From: Sphingomonas bacterium
GTDB lineage: Bacteria; Pseudomonadota; Alphaproteobacteria; Sphingomonadales; Sphingomonadaceae
Length of the DNA: 15,668 bases
Assembly: GCA_026785645.1 (NCBI GenBank)
Contig: JAJAZM010000168.1
Location: forward strand, 1 to 15,668
Reading direction: 5' to 3'
Of the stretch, positions 6,976 to 13,819 are shown in pieces. Both the position numbers and the translations under genes were made by a program. Under the pieces are notes generated by a model, which was given only the letters and a program-made list of their open reading frames with translations, ran no database searches and was not told the origin of the DNA. Numbering within the stretch: position 1 is the first letter of the stretch; each line of letters opens with the position of its first letter.

Positions 6976-9291
6976 TCAGTAGCGCGCGGTGAAGCGCACG
7001 CTGACGGTGCGCGGCGCACCATAATAAACCGTGCGGATACTGCCGACCGAGGAGAATTCCTGGGCATCGGTCTTGTAGGCGCGGTTGGCTAGATTATTGC
7101 CATACAGGCCAAGCGCGAAATGCTTGTTTTCTGTCTCGTAGACGACGCGCGCGTCGTGCACCCAATAGCCCTTCTGGAACAGGCCATCAATCTCGTTGCC
7201 GTTCAGCAGTGTATTGTCGACCGCCAGCGCGGTGCGCGATTTGTAGCGGGTCTGGCCACCGATCGTGAGCGCACCCATCGTGCCGAGTTCAACCGCATAT
7301 TGGGCGCCGAAGCGAGCCGTCCATTTGGGCGCGAAGGCCGGAGTCTGGAACGCACGGCTGCCACCGAACGCAGTGAAGCGAACGTCGTCAAACTCCTTAT
7401 ATTCGGCATCGAGATAGCCGATCTGGGTATCGATCAGCAGGCCGGTTGCCGGGGTCCAGGCAGCTTCGAGCTCGGCCCCGTTGATGCGCAACTTGCCGGC
7501 ATTGAGCACTGACAATTTGGCCGTCGGGATGCCGGTAATCGGATCGTCGTCGACCCCGGACACGCGCGCCTGGAAATCCTTGTAGGTGCCGGTGAACACC
7601 GATCCGTTGAGCGTCAGCTGGTTGGCGATCCGGCTTTTGAACCCGGCCTCGTACGACCAAGCGGTTTCCGGATCATAAGCGCTCGACTCGCTACCGTTGG
7701 GATTATTGGCACGCCCGTTGAAGCCGCCCGACTTGAAGCCCTTCGACACCCGCGCATAGAGCATCAGGTTGGATAATGCCTGCCAGTCGATGCTCGCCAT
7801 CGGCGAGGTATCGGTCCATTTGCCGCGCGGCGGTGAGAAGGCGTAGGTCGAGTTGAAACCCGGCAGCAGCGAGAAGAAGGTGCTGGTGGTGCGGAAATAA
7901 TCCTTGGTTTCCTTGGTGTAGCGAAGCCCGGCCGAGAGACGCACATCGGGTACGATCTCAAAGCTGGCATTGGCATAGGCCGCGTAGCTTCTGGTCTTCA
8001 GGCGGTCGTCCACCGTGCGCAGGAATCGACTGTTGAAAAAGGCCGCGCCGAGGAAGTCGTCGGCATAGGCTTCCTGGTGCGACTTCACCCGTTCGTCGAG
8101 ATAATAGAGACCCGCAACGCCGCTTAATCTGTCGCTTGAATAGGCCAGCTGGAATTCCTGGCTGGTCTGATGCTGACGAACCCCGACGAACACGTCGCCA
8201 ATCTCATATCGGGTGGCGTCAATGTCGATGTAATCGTCGGTCTTGAGGTTTCGATAGGCCGTGATCGACTTGACGGTCAGCGCGTCGGTAAGGTCGACCG
8301 CGAGCGTCGCCGAGGTGCCCCAATGGGTCAGCTTGGTCGAGTTGGGAAAGCCCGCCGTAGTCCGTCCGCGCCAATTGTAGCTGCCGGTGCCGACCGTGTC
8401 TGAAACCGGCAGCGGAACGCCGAAGATGGTCGTCAGATTGTTGACCGGCCGACCGACGTTGAGCGAGGCATCGTCGTGGCTATAGTCCGCCGCGAGGTCG
8501 AGCCGCACCTTGTCCGACGGGGTGAAGGCCACTGCCGCGCGGCCACCGACACTGTCCTTGTCATTGTATCGCTCGGAGCGGAAACTGTCTTTGACGAAGC
8601 CATCGCGCTTGGAGCGCATCACAGCGAAACCGACTGCGAGCGTATCGGTCACCGGGCCCGATGCGGCACCCTTCAGGTCGATCTGGTCGTAGCTGCCGAG
8701 CGCAATGGTGCCGTTGGCGCGAAAGTCCTGCCCGGGTTTGCGCGACACGAATTTGATCGCGCCACCGATCGTGTTCTTGCCATAAAGCGTGCCCTGCGGA
8801 CCGCGCAGCACTTCGATCCGTTCGAGATCGAGCAAGTCGAGCTGGTTGCCGCGGATCCGGCTCAGATAGACGTCATCGACATAGACCCCGACCGCCGGAT
8901 CGAAGGTCTGCAACGCATCGGGCTGGCCGATGCCGCGGATGAAGATGTTGGTGGCGTTGGATGAGCCGCGGCCCTGGACGATATTGAGGTTCGGAACAGC
9001 GCCCTGGAGCCCGGTAGTGTCGGTCGCCTGAATGCGATCGAGGGTGCGCTCGTTAAACGCCGAAATGGATGACGGTACGCGTTGGAGCTTCTCCTCCGTA
9101 CGCCGCGCAGTAACGACGATTTCCTGGTCGAAGCCTTCATCGTCGGCGGCGGCAGTTGCGGATGGAGCGGCCGCCTCGTCGGCTGCCTGGGCAGTCGTTT
9201 CCGCCGCGCTCTGCGCCTGGGCGGTCATTGGAAACACGACAATCGCCGCACTCGTAAGCAACAGTCCGCGCGCTACAAACCCCTTGGTCAT
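6976..9291 (-). CDS. TonB-dependent outer-membrane receptor
   Basis: A 771-residue receptor that imports a ligand through the outer membrane with energy from TonB-ExbBD. The signal peptide ends near AQA (about 26). An acidic Ala-rich linker follows, then the TonB box EIVVTAR at 57-63. The plug domain runs to about 190, with NIFIRGIGQPD, GVYVDDVYLSR and ERIEVLRGPQGTLYGKNTIGGAI. The remainder is a 22-strand type barrel ending VSVRFTARY with a terminal aromatic residue for BAM recognition. ATG 9291 is chosen because it begins the signal peptide and GGGGAG lies 8 bases upstream. A longer frame to 9423 would run through the intergenic palindrome and is rejected. The divergent TetR gene and the downstream MFS carrier point to a regulated uptake locus. 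The sequence does not reveal the ligand; no siderophore or cobalamin genes are near. Confidence 0.96.
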   Translation of the reverse strand: MTKGFVARGLLLTSAAIVVFPMTAQAQSAAETTAQAADEAAAPSATAAADDEGFDQEIVVTARRTEEKLQRVPSSISAFNERTLDRIQATDTTGLQGAVPNLNIVQGRGSSNATNIFIRGIGQPDALQTFDPAVGVYVDDVYLSRIRGNQLDLLDLERIEVLRGPQGTLYGKNTIGGAIKFVSRKPGQDFRANGTIALGSYDQIDLKGAASGPVTDTLAVGFAVMRSKRDGFVKDSFRSERYNDKDSVGGRAAVAFTPSDKVRLDLAADYSHDDASLNVGRPVNNLTTIFGVPLPVSDTVGTGSYNWRGRTTAGFPNSTKLTHWGTSATLAVDLTDALTVKSITAYRNLKTDDYIDIDATRYEIGDVFVGVRQHQTSQEFQLAYSSDRLSGVAGLYYLDERVKSHQEAYADDFLGAAFFNSRFLRTVDDRLKTRSYAAYANASFEIVPDVRLSAGLRYTKETKDYFRTTSTFFSLLPGFNSTYAFSPPRGKWTDTSPMASIDWQALSNLMLYARVSKGFKSGGFNGRANNPNGSESSAYDPETAWSYEAGFKSRIANQLTLNGSVFTGTYKDFQARVSGVDDDPITGIPTAKLSVLNAGKLRINGAELEAAWTPATGLLIDTQIGYLDAEYKEFDDVRFTAFGGSRAFQTPAFAPKWTARFGAQYAVELGTMGALTIGGQTRYKSRTALAVDNTLLNGNEIDGLFQKGYWVHDARVVYETENKHFALGLYGNNLANRAYKTDAQEFSSVGSIRTVYYGAPRTVSVRFTARY

Positions 9292-9351
9292 TCCGTTATA
9301 CTCCCCTTGCCACGACTCGCGCCATACCGCTGTCATGATCGATGTTCCGGA

Positions 9352-9380
9352 CTTGTAATGAAAGTTGAACCAACTTTCAA
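9352..9380 (-). promoter_or_regulatory. candidate sigma-70 promoter for the TonB receptor gene
   Basis: On the minus strand TTGAAA (9375-9380) is followed 17 bases later by TACAAG (9352-9357), a fair -35/-10 pair at the optimal spacing. The start of transcription would lie near 9345, giving a leader of about 54 bases. The inverted repeat at 9359-9379 fills the spacer, so a bound repressor would exclude RNA polymerase. Confidence 0.5.
9359..9379. promoter_or_regulatory. perfect 9-3-9 inverted repeat, probable TetR operator
   Basis: TGAAAGTTG (9359-9367), a 3-base spacer AAC, then CAACTTTCA (9371-9379), an exact inverted repeat. It sits between the divergently read receptor and TetR genes and within the candidate receptor promoter. 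TetR-family dimers usually bind such palindromes next to their own gene. A short direct repeat ACTTGT flanks it at 9351-9356 and 9380-9385. Confidence 0.75.
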
Positions 9381-9388
9381 CTTGTGAG

Positions 9389-10054
9389 ATGATGCGATTA
9401 TCGGGGGGATTGAAATTGAGCATCGCGACGACATCGAACGGCCCGGCAAATCAGCTCGCCAGCGAGGGCAAGGAGCCACGTACGCCACGCGGTGAAAAGA
9501 CTTTGCGCAAGATCCTCGACGCTGCGCTTGGCGAATTTGGCGAGAAAGGGTTTGGCGATAGTTCGATCGTCGGGATCACCACCCGTGCCAAGGTCGCACT
9601 CGGGACTTTCTACACCTATTTCGACAGCAAGGAGGCGGTGTTCGCGGCGCTGGTCGGCGACATGTCGGGGCGCGTGCGCGACCATGTCGCACCGGCGCTC
9701 GGTGCCGCGCGCGACGGGCTCGATGCCGAACGGCTGGCGCTCGAGGCCTATCTCGGCTTCGTCGCCGGGCACAAGGAAGTGTACCGGATCATCGACGAAG
9801 CCGAATTCGTCGACCCCGCCGGCTTCAAGACGCATTATGAAACCACCGCGTCGCGCATCGCGGCGCGGCTGACCGCAGCGGCGGAGCGCGGCGAGATTGG
9901 CGGCGCGGACGACTTGGCCACCGAAGTCCGTGCCTGGGCGATCATGGGGATGAACGTATTCCTCGGCTTGCGCTTCGGGGTGTGGGGCGATGAATCGCCC
10001 GCGGCGGTGGCGGCCGAGGTCAATCGCCTTCTGCGTCGCGGTCTCGAGGCCTAG
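9389..10054 (+). CDS. TetR-family transcriptional regulator
   Basis: A 221-residue cytosolic DNA-binding protein. A flexible N-terminus precedes the TetR helix-turn-helix at about 38-84: LRKILDAALGEFGEKGF, then ITTRAKVALGTFYTYFDSKE with the recognition helix around VALGTFYTYF. The rest is an all-helical ligand-binding and dimer domain. It is divergent from the TonB receptor, with a perfect palindrome between them, so it probably represses the receptor (and perhaps the MFS gene) and itself until a ligand binds. The start is uncertain. The adjacent ATG codons at 9389 and 9392 have a weak ribosome site. TTG at 9416 has GGGGGGA 7 bases upstream and would give a shorter protein still holding the whole helix-turn-helix. 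The stop shares CTAG with the convergent PLP-enzyme gene. Confidence 0.92.
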   Translation: MMRLSGGLKLSIATTSNGPANQLASEGKEPRTPRGEKTLRKILDAALGEFGEKGFGDSSIVGITTRAKVALGTFYTYFDSKEAVFAALVGDMSGRVRDHVAPALGAARDGLDAERLALEAYLGFVAGHKEVYRIIDEAEFVDPAGFKTHYETTASRIAARLTAAAERGEIGGADDLATEVRAWAIMGMNVFLGLRFGVWGDESPAAVAAEVNRLLRRGLEA

Positions 10055-11196
10055 TCGAGCTTTTTGGCGAGCTGGGCGAAGGCGGCAATATCGGCGCCGT
10101 CGTGATACAGGCCGAGCCCGATACGAAGCACGTCTCCGCGCACGTCGGTGATGCAATTGGCGTCCATCAACTGTGCCTGCCACCCGGCCGCACCGGGCGA
10201 GCGGAAGGCGAGGAAGCGGGCGTGGTCGCCGCCGCCATCGAGCGGGTTGAGCAACTGCGCGTCGGCCAGCGCCGTGCCGGCGATCGCGTCGAGCAATTCG
10301 GAATGGAGCGCGGCGACGTGGGCGCTGATCCGGGCGGTGGTCAGACCTTGGGCGGCGAGCATCCGTCGGATCGCAACGAAGCGGTAGAGCGATGATGGGT
10401 CGAAGGTGGCGCCCATGAAGCGCATCGCGTCCTTGGTGTAGCCGACCCCGCCGGGCGGCGCGGTCAATTCGCCGAACTCGGCGTACCAGCCGGTGATCGG
10501 CGGGCGCGGGCCAAAGCCGGGCGGGCAATGCATCAACCCAAGCCCCTCCCCCGCCATGGCATATTTATAGGTGCCGGCGAGGTAGAAAGCCGATGATGCG
10601 ACAATTTGCTGGAACGGGGCGTCGAGCGCCATGAAGCTGTGATAGCCGTCGATCACCACCCATGGCCCCTCGGGCCGGGCAAGCGCGGCCAAGGCATCGA
10701 TATCGCGGACGATGTGGCCGGTGCCGAACAGCACCTGGCTGACCATGATGAAGTCATGTTCGCCGCGCCGTGCCGCAGCCAGCACGTCATCGGCGGGGAC
10801 GGTCTCGAGCTCGAGCCAGCCATCCTCGGCCCAGCGCGCGAACTGGCGGCGGGCCGAGTGGAATTCGCCGTCGCTGGTCAGCACGCGCAGTCGAGCGGGG
10901 TCGGCGCGGGGGCAAGCGGCGGCGAGGCGGATGATGAAATCATGGGTGTTGGCGGCGAACACGACCGCCGTCGGATCGCCAGTGCCAAGCTCGGCGGCGA
11001 CCTCGGCCTGGGCATGAGTCCACACTGCGAGCATCACATGATCCCACTTGCGATCGGCGAGGCGGGCGGCGTCGTTCCAACACTCCATCTGGCCGTCGAA
11101 ACTGGCATCGGGCCACAGATGATGACTGTGCGCGGCCAGGTGAAGCCGCTCGGGCGCCGCCGAAAAGCTACGCGAAAACAAATGCTTATAGTTCAT
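10051..11196 (-). CDS. class-V PLP-dependent enzyme, probable noncanonical kynureninase
   Basis: A 381-residue enzyme of the class-V aminotransferase fold. Visible PLP-site features are SDGEFHS at 108-114, VIDGYHS at 181-187 (Asp183 would contact the pyridine nitrogen) and AGTYKY at 207-212 with Lys211 as the likely Schiff-base lysine. A basic RFVAIRRML segment lies around 272-280. Standard kynureninases start with a YLDGNSLG-type loop and are over 400 residues. This one has LHLAAHSHHLWP instead and is shorter. Its start ATG at 11196 overlaps the stop of tryptophan 2,3-dioxygenase as ATGA, so the two are translationally coupled, which is the main reason to propose cleavage of kynurenine to anthranilate and alanine. 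A longer frame upstream would lie inside the dioxygenase gene and is rejected. Another class-V activity, such as a cysteine-desulfurase-like or PvdN-like reaction, remains possible. Confidence 0.85.
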   Translation of the reverse strand: MNYKHLFSRSFSAAPERLHLAAHSHHLWPDASFDGQMECWNDAARLADRKWDHVMLAVWTHAQAEVAAELGTGDPTAVVFAANTHDFIIRLAAACPRADPARLRVLTSDGEFHSARRQFARWAEDGWLELETVPADDVLAAARRGEHDFIMVSQVLFGTGHIVRDIDALAALARPEGPWVVIDGYHSFMALDAPFQQIVASSAFYLAGTYKYAMAGEGLGLMHCPPGFGPRPPITGWYAEFGELTAPPGGVGYTKDAMRFMGATFDPSSLYRFVAIRRMLAAQGLTTARISAHVAALHSELLDAIAGTALADAQLLNPLDGGGDHARFLAFRSPGAAGWQAQLMDANCITDVRGDVLRIGLGLYHDGADIAAFAQLAKKLD

Positions 11197-11954
11197 AATT
11201 CGGTTCTCAGGGACCATAATTCGGGAAAGGCCCGCTTGGTCAGGGTCGATTCGAGATAGGCCGCGCCAGCCGATCCGCCGGTCCCCTTCTTGCCGCCGAT
11301 GATGCGGGTCACGGTCAGCACATGCTTGTGCCGCCAGCCGGCCAGCCCATCGTCGATATCGACCAGTTTCTCGGCCAGCTGGTAAAGCTCGAAATAGCGT
11401 TCCGAAGCGCGATACACCGCAAGCCACGAGGCGCGGATCGAATCGCTGTCGCCAATCGCGAAGCCGGCGCGGGCGAGCGCGGCATTGGCCACATCCCACA
11501 GCGACGGATCGGCAAGCGCGGCGCGCAGCCGGAGCTGGCCCGCATCGCCGCCCTCCTGATAAGCGAGGAATTTCGGATCCTTGATCCCGAGCCGGAATTC
11601 GAGCTCGCGAAATTGCGCCGACTGGAACCCCGATGAGGTACCGAGCACCGACCGGAACGCATTATAATCCACCGGGGTGAGCGTCGCCAGCACATCCCAC
11701 GACATGGTCATCACCGCCTGGATCCGGCTGACCCGCGACAGCGCCTTATAGGCTTCGGCAAAACGGTCGTCGGCGACCAGCCGGGTCGCCAGCGCGACCT
11801 CGTGGAGCATCTGCTTGAGCCACAATTCCTTGGTCTGGTGAATGACGATGAACAACATTTCGTCATGCAGGTCGCTCAGCGGACGCTGGGCGCCGAGCAA
11901 ATCGCCAAGGCGGAGATATTCGGCATAGGTAATGCCGGCAGGAGTCGCGGTCAT
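11193..11954 (-). CDS. kynA: tryptophan 2,3-dioxygenase
   Basis: A 253-residue haem enzyme that opens the indole ring of L-tryptophan to N-formylkynurenine, the first step of the kynurenine pathway in the cytosol. Key parts are present: YLRLGDLLGAQ near the N-terminus, FIVIHQTKELWLKQ (Phe35, His39), DYNAFR (Tyr97, Arg101), SSGFQSAQFRELEFRLG, and WRHKHVLTV followed by KKGTGGSAG. His211 is the likely proximal haem ligand and Thr225 the substrate-contact threonine; these positions correspond to the active-site residues of the Xanthomonas enzyme. The length is slightly short of the usual 260-300. ATG 11954 is a clear start with only a weak ribosome site (GCGGGG). It leads a two-gene operon with the PLP enzyme. 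No formamidase gene (kynB) is in the window. Confidence 0.96.
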   Translation of the reverse strand: MTATPAGITYAEYLRLGDLLGAQRPLSDLHDEMLFIVIHQTKELWLKQMLHEVALATRLVADDRFAEAYKALSRVSRIQAVMTMSWDVLATLTPVDYNAFRSVLGTSSGFQSAQFRELEFRLGIKDPKFLAYQEGGDAGQLRLRAALADPSLWDVANAALARAGFAIGDSDSIRASWLAVYRASERYFELYQLAEKLVDIDDGLAGWRHKHVLTVTRIIGGKKGTGGSAGAAYLESTLTKRAFPELWSLRTEL

Positions 11955-11987
11955 GGCGCCCCGCTTAGGCCAATCGGCGGCGTTTCA

Positions 11988-12047
11988 AAAGCGTGGTCAA
12001 AAGCATGGTCAAAAGCATGGTCAAAAGCGTGGTCAAAAGCGTGGTCA
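11988..12047. repeat. five tandem copies of a 12-bp unit upstream of kynA
   Basis: The unit AAAGCRTGGTCA occurs five times head to tail without gaps, varying only at base 6 (G, A, A, G, G). A degenerate sixth unit runs into AAGCTTAAGCG. On the minus strand, the direction of kynA, each copy reads TGACCAYGCTTT and juxtaposes a TTTTGACC segment, so TTGACC (a -35-like hexamer) recurs every 12 bases. The array begins 33 bases upstream of the kynA start and ends 18 bases before the bamE stop. Confidence 0.95.
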
Positions 12048-12048
12048 A

Positions 12049-12067
12049 AAGCTTAAGCGAAAAGCTT
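12049..12067. repeat. AAGCTT inverted repeat next to the bamE stop
   Basis: AAGCTT at 12049-12054 recurs at 12062-12067; since each is a palindrome they can pair around a 7-base loop. The second copy covers the first bases of the bamE stop codon on the minus strand. GCTTAAGC (12051-12058) is an additional 8-bp palindrome. It could be a weak 3' hairpin of bamE mRNA; the stem has only two G-C pairs. Confidence 0.3.
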
Positions 12068-12530
12068 AGTTGGTCGGTCGCTGCTGGCCGAGCGCGCCCG
12101 AGTTCAGGACGCCGATATTGCCGAACAATTCATCGAAGAAGCTGCGTTTGCGGCCCAAGGTCGGGGTCTTGTCATTGACCGGGTTGATCGCGACCACGGT
12201 TTCCTTGCCCGACTGGCCGACCGAGGCGACATTGCCGGCGGCATCGAACCGGATGTGGAGCAAGGCCTGGTCGGTGACCCGCGCCGTGCGGAACGGCGAG
12301 GTCTTGGTATCGCGCGAAAAATAATACCAGTCATTGGCGTTGAACTGGCCGACGAAGCTGGGCCGGCCAAGCGTCTTGGTGACCGATTCCTTATTATCGA
12401 CCCCGACCTGGACGTTGGTCGCAAGCTCCTTATCGAGGACATAGCCACGGTGATCGCGAATCCCGGCACAACCGGCCGTCATGGTCGCGACTGCCGTTGC
12501 CGCCGCGAGCTTGAGCCAGATGGACGCCAT
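12066..12530 (-). CDS. bamE: outer-membrane assembly lipoprotein BamE (SmpA/OmlA family)
   Basis: A 154-residue lipoprotein of the BAM complex, which inserts beta-barrel proteins in the outer membrane. The signal peptide ends at a TAGC lipobox with Cys21. The small SmpA/OmlA fold follows: VQVGVDNKESVTKTLGRPSFVGQF, then NDWYYFSRD and VTDQALLHIRFDAAGNVASVG, matching the family's V-x-x-LGxP...WYY...L-x-I-x-FD pattern. A polar C-terminal tail (from about 125) is common in alphaproteobacterial members. ATG 12530 begins the signal peptide and has GGGAG about 10 bases upstream. It is divergent from the cytochrome bc1 chaperone gene, an arrangement common in alphaproteobacteria. A possible -10 (TATCAT on the minus strand, 12551-12556) lies just upstream. 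Confidence 0.95.
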   Translation of the reverse strand: MASIWLKLAAATAVATMTAGCAGIRDHRGYVLDKELATNVQVGVDNKESVTKTLGRPSFVGQFNANDWYYFSRDTKTSPFRTARVTDQALLHIRFDAAGNVASVGQSGKETVVAINPVNDKTPTLGRKRSFFDELFGNIGVLNSGALGQQRPTN

Positions 12531-12662
12531 TGATTGAAACTCCCGGTTCGATGATAGCCGCGACTTGCGTTGCCGCCGAGCCGCCTCAATATGCGGAGGG
12601 ACATGCCCCGCGCAAGCCCAAGTCAGTGGCTGTGGAGACCGGGGCGACTTAAAGGAACCTGA

Positions 12663-13187
12663 ATGGCCTGGCTATTTTCGAAGCGATCGACCGGGCCCGA
12701 CGGCGCAAAGCTCTACGCCGCGATCGTCGCCGAGACCCGGCGCAAGGACTATTATCTGGCGGCCGGCGTGCCCGATTCGATCGACGGGCGGTTTGCATTG
12801 CTGTCGACTCTGCTGGCATTGACCGACATCCGGCTGGGGCGAGGCGGCGAGGCGGCGCGAAGCGTGGCCCCGCGGATGACCGAACGCTTCATCGCCGACA
12901 TGGACGTGCAAATGCGCGAGGCCGGATTCGGCGATCCGGGGCTTGGCAAGCAGGTGCGGATGATGGTCGGATCGCTCGCCAGCCGGGTCGAGCGGTGGCA
13001 GACTGTGATCGGCGCGTCTGAAGCGGGGGGCGGCGGCGCCTGGGATGCGGCAGTCGTTCCCAGCCTGTATCGCGACAGCCCGCCCGACGCGGCGGCAATC
13101 GCCGCGGGATCGGCGCTGCTGCGCGACTGGTGGCAGCGGCTCGGCGACGCCAAAGATACCGACCTGGCCGAGGGGACGATCGGATGA
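12663..13187 (+). CDS. ubiquinol-cytochrome c chaperone (CBP3 family)
   Basis: A 174-residue cytosolic or membrane-associated protein of the CBP3/ubiquinol-cytochrome c chaperone family, needed in mitochondria for assembly of cytochrome b into the bc1 complex. Family marks are the early LYAAIVAETRRKDYYLAAGVPDSIDGRF segment, LSTLLALTDIRL, then RMTERFIADMDVQMREAGFGDPGLGKQVR. A Gly/Ala-rich stretch and a helical tail finish the protein. ATG 12663 has AAGGA at 12652-12656 close upstream. The stop overlaps the start of the DUF177 gene (ATGA at 13184-13187), so the two are coupled. The family is clear; the exact bacterial role is taken from the mitochondrial homologue. Confidence 0.94.
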   Translation: MAWLFSKRSTGPDGAKLYAAIVAETRRKDYYLAAGVPDSIDGRFALLSTLLALTDIRLGRGGEAARSVAPRMTERFIADMDVQMREAGFGDPGLGKQVRMMVGSLASRVERWQTVIGASEAGGGGAWDAAVVPSLYRDSPPDAAAIAAGSALLRDWWQRLGDAKDTDLAEGTIG

Positions 13188-13720
13188 GCGAGAGCTTTGC
13201 CTGCCGACTCAATCTCGACAAGGTGCATGACGGCGCGCGGATCGACCTGGTCGCGACCGACGCCGAATGCGCCGACCTTGCCAGGCGGCTCGGGCTGGTC
13301 GCGCTCGACCGGCTGGCAGCGCATTGCGTGCTCGATCGCAAGAGGATTGGCGACAAAGCCGGATCGATCCGCGCCCGGGGCCGGATCAAGGCCTCGCTGA
13401 GCCAGGCGTGCGTCGCCAGCGGAGAGCCGCTGCCAGCCTATATCGACGAGGCGTTCGAGCTTCATTTCCAACCCGAACCGACCCGCGCGCCCGACGAGGA
13501 AGTCGAATTGTCGGGCGACGAACTCGACGTCATCTTTCACGACGGCAGCGGACTCGAGCTGGGCGAAGCGATCGCCGACACGCTGGCGGTAAGCATCGAC
13601 CCCTACCCCCGCGGCCCCAACGCCGAAGTCGCGTTGAGCCAGGCCGGAGTGCTCAGCGAAGACCAAGCCGGGCCATTTGCGGCGCTGGCGGCGCTGAAGG
13701 GGAAGATGGGGGAGGAGTGA
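13184..13720 (+). CDS. DUF177 (YceD-like) protein
   Basis: A 178-residue acidic cytosolic protein of the DUF177 family, linked in E. coli (YceD) and plants to 23S rRNA accumulation. The family hallmark is the segment with a conserved cysteine, SLSQACVASGEPLPAYIDEAF (Cys76), followed by an acidic linker EEVELSGDELDVI and the LELGEAIADTLAVSIDPYPR helix. The start ATG overlaps the stop of the chaperone gene, which fixes it despite an upstream ATG at 13130 in the same frame. The usual downstream partners in bacteria (rpmF or plsX) are absent; a convergent DUF885 gene follows instead. Confidence 0.92.
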   Translation: MSESFACRLNLDKVHDGARIDLVATDAECADLARRLGLVALDRLAAHCVLDRKRIGDKAGSIRARGRIKASLSQACVASGEPLPAYIDEAFELHFQPEPTRAPDEEVELSGDELDVIFHDGSGLELGEAIADTLAVSIDPYPRGPNAEVALSQAGVLSEDQAGPFAALAALKGKMGEE

Positions 13721-13819
13721 GGCGCCGCGTTTCGCTCCTTGACTGCGCTGGCGCGAATTGCGCCGCTGACTTCCTCTAATGTCCGATATGGGTGGAAAGC
13801 CGTCGTTTGCTGCACAAGC
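13721..13819. other. spacer between the convergent DUF177 and DUF885 genes
   Basis: A 99-base gap. It holds a short perfect hairpin at 13750-13764 (GGCGC, loop GAATT, GCGCC) with no T-tract on either side. It is a candidate bidirectional 3' end for two convergent transcripts, but the short stem makes this weak. Confidence 0.3.

Noticed and set aside
5583..6992. Plus-strand open frame of about 470 codons opposite the MFS gene
   Set aside because: Its Gln/Arg/Glu-rich composition is what the reverse of a hydrophobic GC-rich gene gives; the minus-strand MFS gene is clear.
9292..9423. N-terminal extension of the TonB receptor
   Set aside because: It would put 44 residues before an intact signal peptide and would run through the palindrome and candidate promoter; the start at 9291 has a good ribosome site.
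9398..10528. Minus-strand open frame opposite the TetR gene and running into the PLP-enzyme gene
   Set aside because: It crosses two well-supported genes, is Arg-rich without domains, and shows no start signal.
11197..11499. N-terminal extension of the PLP-enzyme gene
   Set aside because: It lies entirely within the tryptophan 2,3-dioxygenase gene in another frame, and the ATGA overlap gives a natural start at 11196.
11988..12056. Repetitive peptide encoded across the 12-bp repeats, or a CRISPR array
   Set aside because: The unit is a multiple of three, so any frame gives a repeated peptide, but there is no credible gene around it. There are no spacers between units, so it is not CRISPR.
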